Shown: positions 24,509 to 34,020 of the stretch, piece by piece
How positions within the stretch are numbered: position 1 is the stretch's first letter
Layout of the letters: every line of letters starts with the position of its first letter
Assembly (NCBI GenBank): GCA_036653595.1
Contig: JAVVTQ010000006.1
Location: 3,488 to 67,487 of the forward strand
Source: JAVVTQ01 sp036653595
GTDB lineage: Bacteria; Bacillota; Clostridia; Oscillospirales; Ruminococcaceae
Direction: 5' to 3'
DNA: 64,000 nucleotides
Position numbers and translations under genes: made by a program
The notes under the pieces: generated by a model
The model's database searches: none
What the model was told of the DNA's origin: nothing
What the model saw: the letters and a program-made list of their open reading frames with translations, nothing else

Positions 24509-26833
24509 GTGTTAAAGACTATTAAAAAGCGCGATGGGCGAGAGGTTGAGTACAAAATCGAGAAAATTGCAACCGCAATCGAAAAAGCGATGCAGGCCGC
24601 GGGGAGAAAAAATCCCGAGGAATGTGCGAGGCTTGCGAAGATTGTGGAGATACGACTCAACGATTTGTTCATCGACACAGCTCCTACGGTCGAGGATATA
24701 CAGGACACTGTTGAAAATGTCCTGATGGACAACGGCTATGCGTTTGTTGCCAAAAAATTTATTTTATACAGAAGCAACCGGACGCGTGCCCGCGAGATGA
24801 ACACGAGCCTGATGAAAATATATGATGAACTGACGTTTGCGGACGCCGGCGATTCCGACATGAAGCGCGACAACGCCAATATTGACGGCGACACGGCGAT
24901 GGGCGTCATGCTCAAATATGGCTCCGAGGGTGCAAAGGATTATTACAGCAAATACATACTCACCGAAAAGCAGGCGACGGCGCATCGGGAGGGTGACATT
25001 CACATCCATGACATGGATTTTTATACTCTGACAACGACATGCTGCCAGATAGATTTGCTGGAGCTGTTTAAAGGCGGGTTTTCCACAGGGCACGGATATC
25101 TGCGGGAGCCCAACGATATAGTGAGCTATGCCGCGTTGGCCTGCATAGCCATTCAGAGCAACCAAAATGATCAGCACGGCGGACAGAGCGTGCCGAACTT
25201 TGACTATGCACTCGCCCCCGGCGTGGCGAAAACCTATAAGCGCAACTATTTTAAAAACATCGCAAAAGCACTCGCGACAATCACCGGCCGCGAGCCTGAT
25301 TATGAAAAAGAAATAAAACCGATAATGGCACAGCTTGCGCAAAAGGGACTTGTGCCGAAGCTCGACAATATGACCGAAGAGCTGTACGCGCAGGAAAAGG
25401 CGGAGCTTTTGAAGCTCGGCTATTCCGAAGAAGACATAAGCAGGGCTCAAAAGCTCTCCACAAAGTATGCAAAGGAGGAGACAGAGCGCGCGACATATCA
25501 GGCCATGGAGGCGCTCGTTCACAACCTCAACACGATGCACAGCCGTGCGGGAGCACAGACTCCGTTTTCGTCGATAAACTACGGAACCGACATTTCACCT
25601 GAGGGCAGGCTTGTCATGCGCAGCGTAATGCTGGCGACAGAGTCCGGCCTCGGCGCAGGGGAGACGGCGATTTTCCCGATACACATTTTCAAGGTAAAGG
25701 AGGGCGTCAACTACAATAAAGAAGACCCGAACTATGACTTGTTCAAGCTTGCGTGCCGAGTTTCGGCCAAGCGTCTGTTCCCGAACTTCGGCTTTATTGA
25801 CGCGCCTTTCAATATTCAGTACTATAAGCCCGGCCATCCGGAGACGGAGGTCACTTATATGGGATGCCGCACACGCGTCATCGGAAACGTATATGACCCG
25901 TCGCGCGAAATCACGTACGGCAGAGGAAATCTCAGCTTTACTTCGATAAATTTGCCGCGCATAGCGATTAAAAGCAACAAGAATATAGAGTGGTTTTTTG
26001 AAGAGCTTGAAAAGAAGATGGATTTGAGCTGCCAGCAGCTGCTCGACAGGTTCGAGATTCAGCGCCACAAGCACGTCTACAATTACCCGTTCCTCATGGG
26101 GCAGGGCGTTTGGATTGACAGCAAGAACCTAGGGCCAAACGACGAGGTCGGCGAGGTGCTCAAACACGGCACTCTCTCGGTGGGCTTTATAGGACTTGCG
26201 GAGACTCTCGTTGCGCTGACGGGCAAGCACCACGGCGAGAGCGAGCAGTCGCGCAATCTGGGACTTGAGATAATCGGGTTTATGCGCGATTATCTGGATA
26301 CAAAAAGCAGGGAGATGGGCCTTAACTTTTCGCTGCTCGCCACACCTGCGGAGGGTCTTTCAGGGCGTTTTGTGAGGCTTGACAAGAAAAAATTCGGCAT
26401 AATAGAGGGCGTGACAGACCGCGATTACTACACAAACAGCTTCCATGTGCCCGTCTACTACCCGATATCCGCATATGAAAAAATAAAGATTGAGGCGCCA
26501 TACCATGCGCTTACAAATGCGGGGCATATTTCGTACGTCGAGCTGGACGGAGACACAGCTCAGAACATAGAAGCTTTTGAAAAAATCGTGCGCTTTATGA
26601 AGGAATCCGGCATAGGCTACGGCTCTATAAATCACCCTGTGGACCGCGACCCGTGCTGCGGATACAATGGCATAATAGGCGACGAATGCCCGAAGTGCCA
26701 CAGAAAAGAAAATGAGGGCGCTGTCGGCTTTGAGAGAATACGCAGAATAACCGGATACCTTGTCGGAACTCTGGACAGATTCAATGACGCAAAGCGCGCC
26801 GAGGAAAAGGACAGGATAAAACACGATGTGTAA
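24509..26833 (+). CDS. nrdD: Anaerobic ribonucleoside-triphosphate reductase
   Basis: Class III, oxygen-sensitive glycyl-radical enzyme of 774 residues that makes deoxyribonucleoside triphosphates. An N-terminal ATP-cone (TIKKRDGREVEYKIEKIATA) lies at about residues 1-90 for allosteric control. The catalytic barrel follows. The C-terminal zinc site is CCGYNGIIGDECPKCH, and the radical glycine lies in RRITGYLVG near the end. The GTG at 24509 was chosen because GGAGGAGG precedes it; the upstream in-frame ATG lies inside the leader. It overlaps nrdG by eight bases. No aerobic reductase is seen here, which fits a strict anaerobe. Confidence 0.96.
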   Translation: MLKTIKKRDGREVEYKIEKIATAIEKAMQAAGRKNPEECARLAKIVEIRLNDLFIDTAPTVEDIQDTVENVLMDNGYAFVAKKFILYRSNRTRAREMNTSLMKIYDELTFADAGDSDMKRDNANIDGDTAMGVMLKYGSEGAKDYYSKYILTEKQATAHREGDIHIHDMDFYTLTTTCCQIDLLELFKGGFSTGHGYLREPNDIVSYAALACIAIQSNQNDQHGGQSVPNFDYALAPGVAKTYKRNYFKNIAKALATITGREPDYEKEIKPIMAQLAQKGLVPKLDNMTEELYAQEKAELLKLGYSEEDISRAQKLSTKYAKEETERATYQAMEALVHNLNTMHSRAGAQTPFSSINYGTDISPEGRLVMRSVMLATESGLGAGETAIFPIHIFKVKEGVNYNKEDPNYDLFKLACRVSAKRLFPNFGFIDAPFNIQYYKPGHPETEVTYMGCRTRVIGNVYDPSREITYGRGNLSFTSINLPRIAIKSNKNIEWFFEELEKKMDLSCQQLLDRFEIQRHKHVYNYPFLMGQGVWIDSKNLGPNDEVGEVLKHGTLSVGFIGLAETLVALTGKHHGESEQSRNLGLEIIGFMRDYLDTKSREMGLNFSLLATPAEGLSGRFVRLDKKKFGIIEGVTDRDYYTNSFHVPVYYPISAYEKIKIEAPYHALTNAGHISYVELDGDTAQNIEAFEKIVRFMKESGIGYGSINHPVDRDPCCGYNGIIGDECPKCHRKENEGAVGFERIRRITGYLVGTLDRFNDAKRAEEKDRIKHDV

Positions 26834-27338
26834 ACTCAGGGTTGCCGGAATTGTCGGAGATTCGATAACCGATGGTCCGGGTATACGCACCACCGTTTTT
26901 GTGCAGGGCTGTCCGCACCACTGCGAGGGCTGTCATAATCCGGAGACACATGATTTTTCGGGCGGCACAGAGATGACAGTGGAGCAGATATTTAAAAAAA
27001 TAGAGTCCAATCCCCTGCTTTGCGGCGTGACCTTTTCGGGAGGAGAGCCGATGAGCCAAGCGTTTGCGCTGGCGGAGCTTGCCCAAAAAATAAAGGAGCT
27101 GGGCTTGGAGCTGGCCGTCTACACGGGCTACACCTTTGAGCAGCTGCTCGAAAAAAACGATAGCGACCAAATGCGGCTGCTCTCCTTGACGGACACGCTG
27201 ATAGACGGGCGGTTTGTGCTCTCGGAGCGCAGTCTGGACTTGAAATTCAAGGGCTCGCGCAATCAGCGTGTGCTAAACGTGAAAAAAAGCCTTCGAGAAT
27301 GCGCCGCCGTGTTGGAGACGGGGGAGCGCTGGGCATAG
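26826..27338 (+). CDS. nrdG: NrdD-activating radical SAM protein
   Basis: Radical S-adenosylmethionine enzyme of 170 residues that installs the glycyl radical in NrdD. The iron-sulfur cluster motif C-x3-C-x2-C is GCPHHCEGCHN near residue 30. The SAM-binding GGE motif is in VTFSGGEPM near residue 72. The start overlaps the end of nrdD by eight bases, so the two subunits are made in step. Length is normal for the family. Confidence 0.96.
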   Translation: MCKLRVAGIVGDSITDGPGIRTTVFVQGCPHHCEGCHNPETHDFSGGTEMTVEQIFKKIESNPLLCGVTFSGGEPMSQAFALAELAQKIKELGLELAVYTGYTFEQLLEKNDSDQMRLLSLTDTLIDGRFVLSERSLDLKFKGSRNQRVLNVKKSLRECAAVLETGERWA

Positions 27339-27396
27339 CCGCGAACAGTCGGCAAGGCGCGCACTCGGTTTTCGATGTGCAGAAATTAACTTTATC

Positions 27397-27432
27397 AAAA
27401 AATCGGGCGGAAATTTTCCGCCCGATTTTTTT
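27397..27432 (+). terminator. Intrinsic terminator after nrdG
   Basis: AAAATCGGGCGGAAA pairs perfectly with TTTCCGCCCGATTTT and is followed by T. It lies in a 302-base gap whose other recognisable element is the promoter at 27563. Confidence 0.93.
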
Positions 27433-27562
27433 TGTGAGAATATTGACCAAATACATGAAACAGCTTTTGGAAATGCGGAAAATAAGCATTTTTATGCGAA
27501 AGCTCAAGGAAAAGTGTTTTGAATTCTGCCAATATAATCACACAACATTCACAGCGCTGAAA

Positions 27563-27591
27563 TTGCATTGTAACCGTAAAAATTGTATAAT
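27563..27591 (+). promoter_or_regulatory. Predicted sigma-A promoter of the Gld-like operon
   Basis: TTGCAT (27563-27568) and TATAAT (27586-27591) with a 17-base spacer. It is the only clear promoter before eight closely spaced genes up to 34888. Confidence 0.82.
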
Positions 27592-27640
27592 ACATTGAGA
27601 TTACTATAAAACAAGATTTGAGTGAGGTGGCTGCACCGCG

Positions 27641-28576
27641 ATGATAGAGCTAAAAAACATCACCAAGAGCTACGGCGAAAAGCTGGCCGTGGACAATATC
27701 AGCTTTAAAATTGAAAAAGGCGAAATACTGGGATTTCTCGGCCCCAACGGCGCCGGGAAATCGACCACGATGAATATCCTGACAGGTTATCTCTCCGCCA
27801 ACGACGGCACGGTTGTCATCGACGGCGTCGACATGCTCGAAAACCCCAAGGAGGCAAAAAAGAAAATAGGATATCTCCCCGAACAGCCCCCGCTGTATCT
27901 GGACATGTCCGTACAGGAATATCTCGATTTTCTCTACGACCTAAAAAGCTGCCGTCTTCCGCGCAAGGCACATATAGAGGAAATCTGCGATTTAGCGCAA
28001 GTCGCGCATGTAAAACAGCGCATCATAAAAAATCTCTCAAAAGGCTATCGCCAGCGCGTGGGGCTTGCGGGCGCTCTTGTCGGAAATCCGGGTGTTTTGG
28101 TTCTCGATGAGCCGACCGTCGGACTTGATCCGACGCAGATTATTGAAATACGCGAGCTTATAAAAAAGCTCGGAGAAAATCATACTATAATATTGTCCTC
28201 ACACATTCTGCCCGAAATAGAGGCTGTCTGCGAGAGGGTTATTGTCATAGATAAGGGCAGGCTGATCGCCGACGATACACCGCAGAATCTGTCGAAGCAG
28301 GTGTCGGGGGATTCGTCTGTGTATGTGCGCGTCGGCGGTGACAAATCAAAAGCCGAGAGGGCTTTGGAAAAAGTCGGCGATGTGGAAAAAATTGAATATT
28401 CAAGCAAAAAAGAAAAGAATGCCCACGAGTTTTGCATAACACCAAAATGCGGATGCGATGTTCGCGCGCAGATTGTAGAGACGCTCTGCGAGGAAAGTAT
28501 ACCTGTGCTGGGCCTTCGGTTTGCAGAGCTCACGCTAGAGGATATTTTCCTCGAATTGATTTCAAAGGAGGCCTAG
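27641..28576 (+). CDS. ABC transporter ATP-binding protein (GldA-like)
   Basis: ATPase of 311 residues that powers an ABC-2 type exporter. Walker A is GPNGAGKS near residue 35, the signature is NLSKGYRQR near residue 135, Walker B is VLVLDEPTVGLDP near residue 155, and the switch histidine is in SSHIL. A C-terminal extension of about 90 residues is typical of exporters of this group. The ATG lies behind GAGGTGG. The order ATPase-permease-GldG-like-DUF4340 recalls the gliding-motility GldA/GldF/GldG complex, which also occurs in non-gliding bacteria where the cargo is unknown. Confidence 0.92.
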   Translation: MIELKNITKSYGEKLAVDNISFKIEKGEILGFLGPNGAGKSTTMNILTGYLSANDGTVVIDGVDMLENPKEAKKKIGYLPEQPPLYLDMSVQEYLDFLYDLKSCRLPRKAHIEEICDLAQVAHVKQRIIKNLSKGYRQRVGLAGALVGNPGVLVLDEPTVGLDPTQIIEIRELIKKLGENHTIILSSHILPEIEAVCERVIVIDKGRLIADDTPQNLSKQVSGDSSVYVRVGGDKSKAERALEKVGDVEKIEYSSKKEKNAHEFCITPKCGCDVRAQIVETLCEESIPVLGLRFAELTLEDIFLELISKEA

Positions 28577-28580
28577 ACTG

Positions 28581-29285
28581 ATGGGCGCAATATTCAGACG
28601 GGAATTTAGAGCATACTTCCAGTCGCCGATAGGTTATATATGTCTGGCGGTGTTTTGGGCGGGCTGCGGCTGGTTTTTCTACGCAAGCACACTGATGACG
28701 GCGACAGCTGAGCTTCGCTCGGTATTTGCCGGAATGGGCACGATATCCATTTTTGTTATTCCGCTTCTGACGATGAGACTTTTCAGCGAGGACAAACGGC
28801 TCAAGACCGATCAGGTTCTTCTTACGGCACCGGTGTCGCTGTGGGAGCTTGTCATGGGGAAATTTCTCTCAGCGTTGAGCGTGTACGCCATAAGCGTCTC
28901 AATTGCACTTGTTTATGGCTTTACACTCAGCATATTTGCCACGGTCGAGTGGTCGGTCGTCATAGGCTTGTTTTTTGGCATGCTGATGATGGGCGGCGCG
29001 ATGATAGCCATCGGAGCGTTTATTTCGTCGCTTACGGAAAATCAGATTGTGGCGGCTGTCGCAACGTTTGCGGCGATGCTTTTGATAGGTGTTATAAATT
29101 ATATCCCCGAGATTGTCAATATCACCTTCGTGCAGGATTTGATGAGAAACCTGTCCTTTGACAACAGGTTTTATACATTCCAGATAGGCACCTTTAACCT
29201 TGCGAGCACAGTGTTCTTTCTCTCGGTGCAATTTCTTTTCTGCTTTTTAACCGTGCGCATATTTGAAAAGCGCCGCTACGCATGA
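28581..29285 (+). CDS. ABC-2 type permease (GldF-like)
   Basis: Integral membrane protein of 234 residues with six predicted helices (about 18-37, 55-75, 95-118, 128-150, 155-172, 208-226). The segment FREFRAYFQSPIGY at the start and RLFSEDKRLKTDQVLLTAPVS match the GldF-type permease family. It starts five bases after the ATPase stop, and its own stop overlaps possible upstream starts of the next gene. It would form the membrane channel with the GldG-like protein. Confidence 0.9.
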   Translation: MGAIFRREFRAYFQSPIGYICLAVFWAGCGWFFYASTLMTATAELRSVFAGMGTISIFVIPLLTMRLFSEDKRLKTDQVLLTAPVSLWELVMGKFLSALSVYAISVSIALVYGFTLSIFATVEWSVVIGLFFGMLMMGGAMIAIGAFISSLTENQIVAAVATFAAMLLIGVINYIPEIVNITFVQDLMRNLSFDNRFYTFQIGTFNLASTVFFLSVQFLFCFLTVRIFEKRRYA

Positions 29286-29296
29286 GGGGAGAAAAA

Positions 29297-30745
29297 ATGA
29301 AAGATAAAATGAACTCCAGAAAACACAAATTCGGGCGCATCGCCGCCTTTACAACGATAGTCGTGGTGGTGGCGCTTGTCGCGGCAAATGTGCTGGCTAC
29401 GCTTCTCACAAACAGATTTTCACTCGAGCTTGATTTGACAAGAGCAAAGGCATTTGTTGTATCCGAGCCGGTGCGCGCCGCGTTTGAAGGCGTTGACGCA
29501 ATCACAGAGGTGACGGTGCTCTACAACGAAAATGACTTTATCACCGCAAACCCGTATTTTGCACAGGTGGATAAAATACTGCGCACGGCCGCCGATGTCA
29601 ACGAAAAGATAACATATCGGTATGTCGATCCTGTAGAGAGTCCGGATATCACCTCAAAGTACCCGACGCTCAAGGCAACGCGCGGAAATATTATAATCGA
29701 AAACAAGGTCAACAGCCGCGTTGTCGAAATTGAGACTGCGGACCTGTTCTATATGGCCGACGAGACAACCATCCAAAGCTCGCGCGCAGAAGAGGTCTTG
29801 GCCTCAAGAATCGTGTCGCTGACGGCAAAGGATTCAGTGGAGGTGGCATTTTCAAAAGGTCATGGAGAAAGCGCGACAGCGTCGTTTAAATCTCTGTTTT
29901 CCGTAAATAATTATATGGTCAGCGAAGTCGACACGATGACTGAAACCATAGGCGAAAATGTGCGCCTGCTAACAATAGTTGCGCCTAAAACAGACTTCTC
30001 CATGGAGGAGATAAAGCTTCTCGAGAATTACTTATATAACGGCGGACAATACGGCAAGTCAATCGCATACTTCGCCTCACTGGAGCAACCGAATCTGCCC
30101 AACCTAAGCGCATTTTTGGCGGGATACGGCATGAAAATCCGCGATGAAATGGTGTACGAGCGCGACACGACAATGACGCTCGGAGACGATTACAGATATA
30201 CATTTGTCAATTATCTCGAAAAAGAGTATGCCAAGACTGCGATAAACGCGCAGCTGCGCACATGGGCGCCGTTCTCAAGGCCTGTGGATATCCTCTTTGC
30301 GGACTCAGGCTCTGTTCGGACACAGGCGATTTTGGGATTTTCTCCCGAGGCGATTACAACACCCGTGGCCTCCTCAGAGCAGATTAAGCCCGAGGACATA
30401 AAGTCGGGAGAGACTCTCTATAATGCCGTAGTCTCCACGCAATATGTCAGGGACGGCGCCGCCGAAAAAACCTCGACAGTCACGGTTTTCGGCTCGGATA
30501 CAATGGTTTTGGACACGACAATAGACGCCAAAAACTTCGGAAATGCCGAATTTATGCTGGGGTTTGCTGAAAAGGTGGCACCTAATGCCGTCAGTCTGGG
30601 GGTTGCTCCAAAGAGCATCACAGGCAGCACCATGACACTTACAAGCTCTGTGACCACGATGCTCGGAGTGTTGTTTGTCGGAATTGTCCCCGCCATCGTG
30701 CTCATCGCCGGGCTGATTGTATTTTTCCGCAGGAGGGACAAGTAA
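29297..30745 (+). CDS. GldG-like ABC transporter auxiliary protein
   Basis: Membrane protein of 482 residues. One helix near residues 15-37 is followed by a long extracytoplasmic domain of the ABC_transp_aux/GldG type, with the cue VEVAFSKGHGESA near residue 190. A second helix lies at the C-terminus (about 450-475), ending in RRRDK. The ATG at 29297 has GGGGAG at ideal distance; an earlier ATG at 29282 overlaps the permease stop. The large outside domain probably meets cargo or cell-wall material. Confidence 0.86.
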   Translation: MKDKMNSRKHKFGRIAAFTTIVVVVALVAANVLATLLTNRFSLELDLTRAKAFVVSEPVRAAFEGVDAITEVTVLYNENDFITANPYFAQVDKILRTAADVNEKITYRYVDPVESPDITSKYPTLKATRGNIIIENKVNSRVVEIETADLFYMADETTIQSSRAEEVLASRIVSLTAKDSVEVAFSKGHGESATASFKSLFSVNNYMVSEVDTMTETIGENVRLLTIVAPKTDFSMEEIKLLENYLYNGGQYGKSIAYFASLEQPNLPNLSAFLAGYGMKIRDEMVYERDTTMTLGDDYRYTFVNYLEKEYAKTAINAQLRTWAPFSRPVDILFADSGSVRTQAILGFSPEAITTPVASSEQIKPEDIKSGETLYNAVVSTQYVRDGAAEKTSTVTVFGSDTMVLDTTIDAKNFGNAEFMLGFAEKVAPNAVSLGVAPKSITGSTMTLTSSVTTMLGVLFVGIVPAIVLIAGLIVFFRRRDK

Positions 30746-30746
30746 A

Positions 30747-32135
30747 TTGAAGTCTAAACGCAAAGCACTCATTGCAGCCGCGGCCGTGTTGGCCGTGCTG
30801 GTCTGCGCTATAGCGCTTCTTAGCCTCGCCCCTCAAAAGGGCGATGAAAGTGAAAGAAAAATTTACGAGCTTATCAAGCATGACGACGACGATGTCAAAA
30901 GCGTCGTCATCTCAAATGAAAAAGGCGAATACACTGTCACAAAGACCGGTGGAGAGATGGTCTATTCAACCCCCGGCCTCGCGGGTCTGCCGCAGACAAA
31001 AGAAAACTATTATGACCTGATTCACAAGTGCGCCGTGCTGACAGCCTCACACAAGCTCAAGGCCTCGGCGGAGGACTATGGAAAGTATGGGCTGGATTCT
31101 CCTTGTGCTACGGCAAGTATTGAATATGAAAGCGGAGAAAAGGCAACAATTCATATCGGAGACAGTCTAAAATCAGAGGGATTTACGTATTTTCTCCTTG
31201 AGGGTGACGAGCACGTCTATGCGGGCAGCGAAAACCAGTTTTCATATTATTTTGGCGATGAATCGATGCTGCTCAACACCGCGCTTGCGCCGGGCGCCTC
31301 TCTGGGAGCGACCGGACAGGGCAATATGTCAGAGCCGGATTATTTGAGATTCCCAAATAAAGACGGGGTCGAATATATAATCGAGACGACGGACAGCTTT
31401 ACTGACGGCTATGGCAACACGTTTAGACACTTGCAGCAAAGCCCAAAAAAGAGCTTTGTGGATGCCGCTAAACTCAAAGAGGTTTTCCCGCGGATAATGG
31501 AGTTTAGCGCCGACTCGGCATATATAATGCACCCGACAAAGCAACAGCTCGATTCCTTTGCCTTTGACAAGCCCTATACCTATATAGACATCGGTATAGA
31601 CGGGAAGATGGCAAAAATTTCGATTGTAAAATATGAAGGCGGTTATCTCGCCTACAAGGAGGGCGTCGACGTCATATGGAAGCTTGCCGACTACCTCATA
31701 ACCTGGCTGGATGTGGAGAGCGACACGCTGACGAGCCACTACTTTGCGGCTCCCTCGATGGCGCAGCTTTTCTCGCTTTCAGTTGAAGTTAATGGCAGCA
31801 GCTATCTGTTTGAGCGCCTAGACGGCGACTTTGCGTGCCGCGGTGAAACGATAAATAAAAGCTCTTGGGAGCAGCTTTACAAGCTCGCGTGCTCTGTCAA
31901 CTCCTACAACAGCGCAGAATATGACATGGGCGGAAACGTCGCCGCAAAGCTTGTCTTCTTGCTGGAGAGCGGCGAAAAAGAGACGGTGGAGCTCAGACAG
32001 ACAGAGGCTCGAACCTTGGGCATATTCATAAACGGAAAAAATATAGGCTATACGCTGCGTGAGGTTTTTGCCGAAAGGCTTGCGGAGGGCTGCGAAAATG
32101 CGCTTGCCGGAAAGAGCGTATCGGCGAGCTGGTAA
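30747..32135 (+). CDS. DUF4340 domain membrane-anchored protein
   Basis: Protein of 462 residues with an N-terminal signal anchor (about 6-25) and a long extracytoplasmic region. The region contains repeated DUF4340-type modules, such as DVKSVVISNEKGEYTVTKTG near residue 45 and related strands near 130 and 280. The start is a TTG at 30747, chosen because AGGAGGGACAAG precedes it and because longer in-frame forms run into the GldG-like gene. DUF4340 proteins commonly follow GldG-like genes; the molecular role is unknown. Confidence 0.84.
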   Translation: MKSKRKALIAAAAVLAVLVCAIALLSLAPQKGDESERKIYELIKHDDDDVKSVVISNEKGEYTVTKTGGEMVYSTPGLAGLPQTKENYYDLIHKCAVLTASHKLKASAEDYGKYGLDSPCATASIEYESGEKATIHIGDSLKSEGFTYFLLEGDEHVYAGSENQFSYYFGDESMLLNTALAPGASLGATGQGNMSEPDYLRFPNKDGVEYIIETTDSFTDGYGNTFRHLQQSPKKSFVDAAKLKEVFPRIMEFSADSAYIMHPTKQQLDSFAFDKPYTYIDIGIDGKMAKISIVKYEGGYLAYKEGVDVIWKLADYLITWLDVESDTLTSHYFAAPSMAQLFSLSVEVNGSSYLFERLDGDFACRGETINKSSWEQLYKLACSVNSYNSAEYDMGGNVAAKLVFLLESGEKETVELRQTEARTLGIFINGKNIGYTLREVFAERLAEGCENALAGKSVSASW

Positions 32136-32155
32136 AAACGGGAGGGGGAGAAATA

Positions 32156-32593
32156 TTGGAGATAAAGCTTTCGTATTATGCCGCCACTATCTGGATTGTG
32201 TGGTGGACAATTTGTGTGACGGCAGTATTTATCCTCGTCTCGGTACTCAATTTGGGTGTGCCGGTTTATCTTATGCCCGCGGTGCATTTGCCGGTCACAC
32301 TGCTGCTTATACTATATAAGAGAAGCGTGAGAATTTTTGATGACGGTGTTTATCTCAACATCAAGCACGGCTTCTTTATTAGGCGGAACAGATCGATTGT
32401 GAAGAGCATGGTCGTTTCGGCGACGAGCTTTGCCTCACCTCTTCAGCGAGTGCTGGGATGCACAAATCTGTGCATAACCACAGCTGGCTCGCGTTTGACG
32501 GTGAGCTCCATAGACCGTGCCGACGCCCGCAAAATATACCACGACCTGTGCCCTGCAAAGCCGCCCGAAGCGAAGAGGCAGGAGCAGAAATGA
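32156..32593 (+). CDS. Bacterial PH-domain (bPH2/DUF304) membrane protein
   Basis: Protein of 145 residues with two helices (about 8-28 and 33-52) and one cytoplasmic bacterial pleckstrin-homology domain (about 55-130). It resembles the B. subtilis YdbS/YdbT type. TTG start at 32156 behind GGAGGGGGAG. It is 20 bases after the DUF4340 gene and overlaps the next, larger PH protein by ATGA, so it belongs to the same transcript as the Gld-like exporter. Confidence 0.83.
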   Translation: MEIKLSYYAATIWIVWWTICVTAVFILVSVLNLGVPVYLMPAVHLPVTLLLILYKRSVRIFDDGVYLNIKHGFFIRRNRSIVKSMVVSATSFASPLQRVLGCTNLCITTAGSRLTVSSIDRADARKIYHDLCPAKPPEAKRQEQK

Positions 32594-34020
32594 AAAAGAA
32601 AAGACCTCATTTTACAATGGCTGTCTACAACCTAAAGCCTATGCTTTTCCTTCTCGTTTTTCCGATACTGCGCGGAATAATATATGGCGGGAAGGCCTTT
32701 TTGACGGGCGCATATTATGATTTTCTGATACTGTTGGCGCTCATAGGGCTGTCGATAATCAAATGGCACAGATCCAGCTACACAGTAAGCAGTCAGCTGA
32801 CAACCTTTCATTCGTCGTTTATTCTTCAAAAAAAAATACGCATAAACAATTCAAGCATTGCGCTCGCAAAGCTCAGACGTCCATTTTGGATGCGCCCATT
32901 TCGCGCCTGCACAGTTGAGCTTTACACAGATTCAAAAATGAAAAAGCCCGAATTTTCCGTGCAGATGTCATATTTTGAGGCTCAGAGATTCGTCTGTGTT
33001 GCTATGCCGTATGAGCGCAAGGGCCGCTCCTACAAGGCAAACGGAATGCACAGACTCCTGATGCCCTTTTTGGCGGCCAACTGCATAGCCGGCGTGATAG
33101 CTTGCTATATCGGAATTGCAAACAGCAAAAAAATACTAGGAACATCGTTCCTTGAGGACGCATTTGTCGAGAGATTGCTTGAAACAATCAACATTGTCGG
33201 AACAGTCGCGCCCCCGATAATAGCCTTTGCGATATCGCTTGTTTTTCTGGGGTTTGCTGTTTCCATGCTCGTAAATATCGAGCGCACATTTGGCTTTTCC
33301 GTGCGCCGAAGAGGTTCTGTCACGACGCTCAACATGGGGCTGGTTTCAAAAAATCTCTTTTATTTCAATACCGACGCTATAAATGCCATCGACACAAAAA
33401 GGTCAATTTCCGGCATAGTGTTTAGAAATTATCCGATATATTGCAGCATTTCCGGCTTCGACTCGGCGGACAGCCCGCCGATAATGATTGTTTCCGACAA
33501 AAGCGGCACGGCAATTCAAGAGACACTCTTTTCCGAGTTCAGTTTTATGCTGCCGCAAATCGTGCCTAACAAAAAGACAATGCGCAGCTATATCGTATTT
33601 CCCCTGATAGCGTCCACGGTTTTTGCCGTGCTGGCACTGACGCTGTTGCGCTACTACACCGCACTCTTCGTCTCTGCCGGAATTTTATGCGGCATATTTT
33701 TGTGGTGGACCGCTATGAGAATCTACGCACAGGGAAAGGTTGGATTTTCTGTGAACAACGGCAATCTGTCCGTGTATCACATGAAGAAATTCGCTGTTCA
33801 CAACGCGGCGATACCTCTCGACAGGATAGACTATGTCACAGTTCGCAGACTTCCACACCAGTACATTTCCAAAACATGCCATATAATTATAAAGACGCGC
33901 GGACATGCCAAAAAGCGCAGTATATTTGCTTTTTATTATGCGGATGCTCTGGCCTTTTCCGAATACCTGAAAGAATGTATAATCAAAGCGCGGGAAGAAA
34001 AAGGGGAAGAAAATGCTTGA
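32590..34020 (+). CDS. Multi-PH-domain membrane protein (YdbT-like)
   Basis: Protein of 476 residues. A helix pair at about 13-55 is followed by a first PH-like domain. A second helix pair lies at about 155-177 and 205-230, followed by a second PH-like domain. A third helix pair at about 338-380 is followed by a third, basic PH-like domain ending in an alpha-helix. This 3x(helix pair+PH) layout matches YdbT-type proteins, which together with YdbS protect some Firmicutes against peptide antibiotics. It starts at an ATG overlapping the previous stop and overlaps rluA-like by eight bases. Confidence 0.83.
   Translation: MKKKRPHFTMAVYNLKPMLFLLVFPILRGIIYGGKAFLTGAYYDFLILLALIGLSIIKWHRSSYTVSSQLTTFHSSFILQKKIRINNSSIALAKLRRPFWMRPFRACTVELYTDSKMKKPEFSVQMSYFEAQRFVCVAMPYERKGRSYKANGMHRLLMPFLAANCIAGVIACYIGIANSKKILGTSFLEDAFVERLLETINIVGTVAPPIIAFAISLVFLGFAVSMLVNIERTFGFSVRRRGSVTTLNMGLVSKNLFYFNTDAINAIDTKRSISGIVFRNYPIYCSISGFDSADSPPIMIVSDKSGTAIQETLFSEFSFMLPQIVPNKKTMRSYIVFPLIASTVFAVLALTLLRYYTALFVSAGILCGIFLWWTAMRIYAQGKVGFSVNNGNLSVYHMKKFAVHNAAIPLDRIDYVTVRRLPHQYISKTCHIIIKTRGHAKKRSIFAFYYADALAFSEYLKECIIKAREEKGEENA

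Noticed and set aside
24764..25540. 258-residue minus-strand ORF
   Set aside because: Shadow of nrdD, with no ribosome site and no domain.
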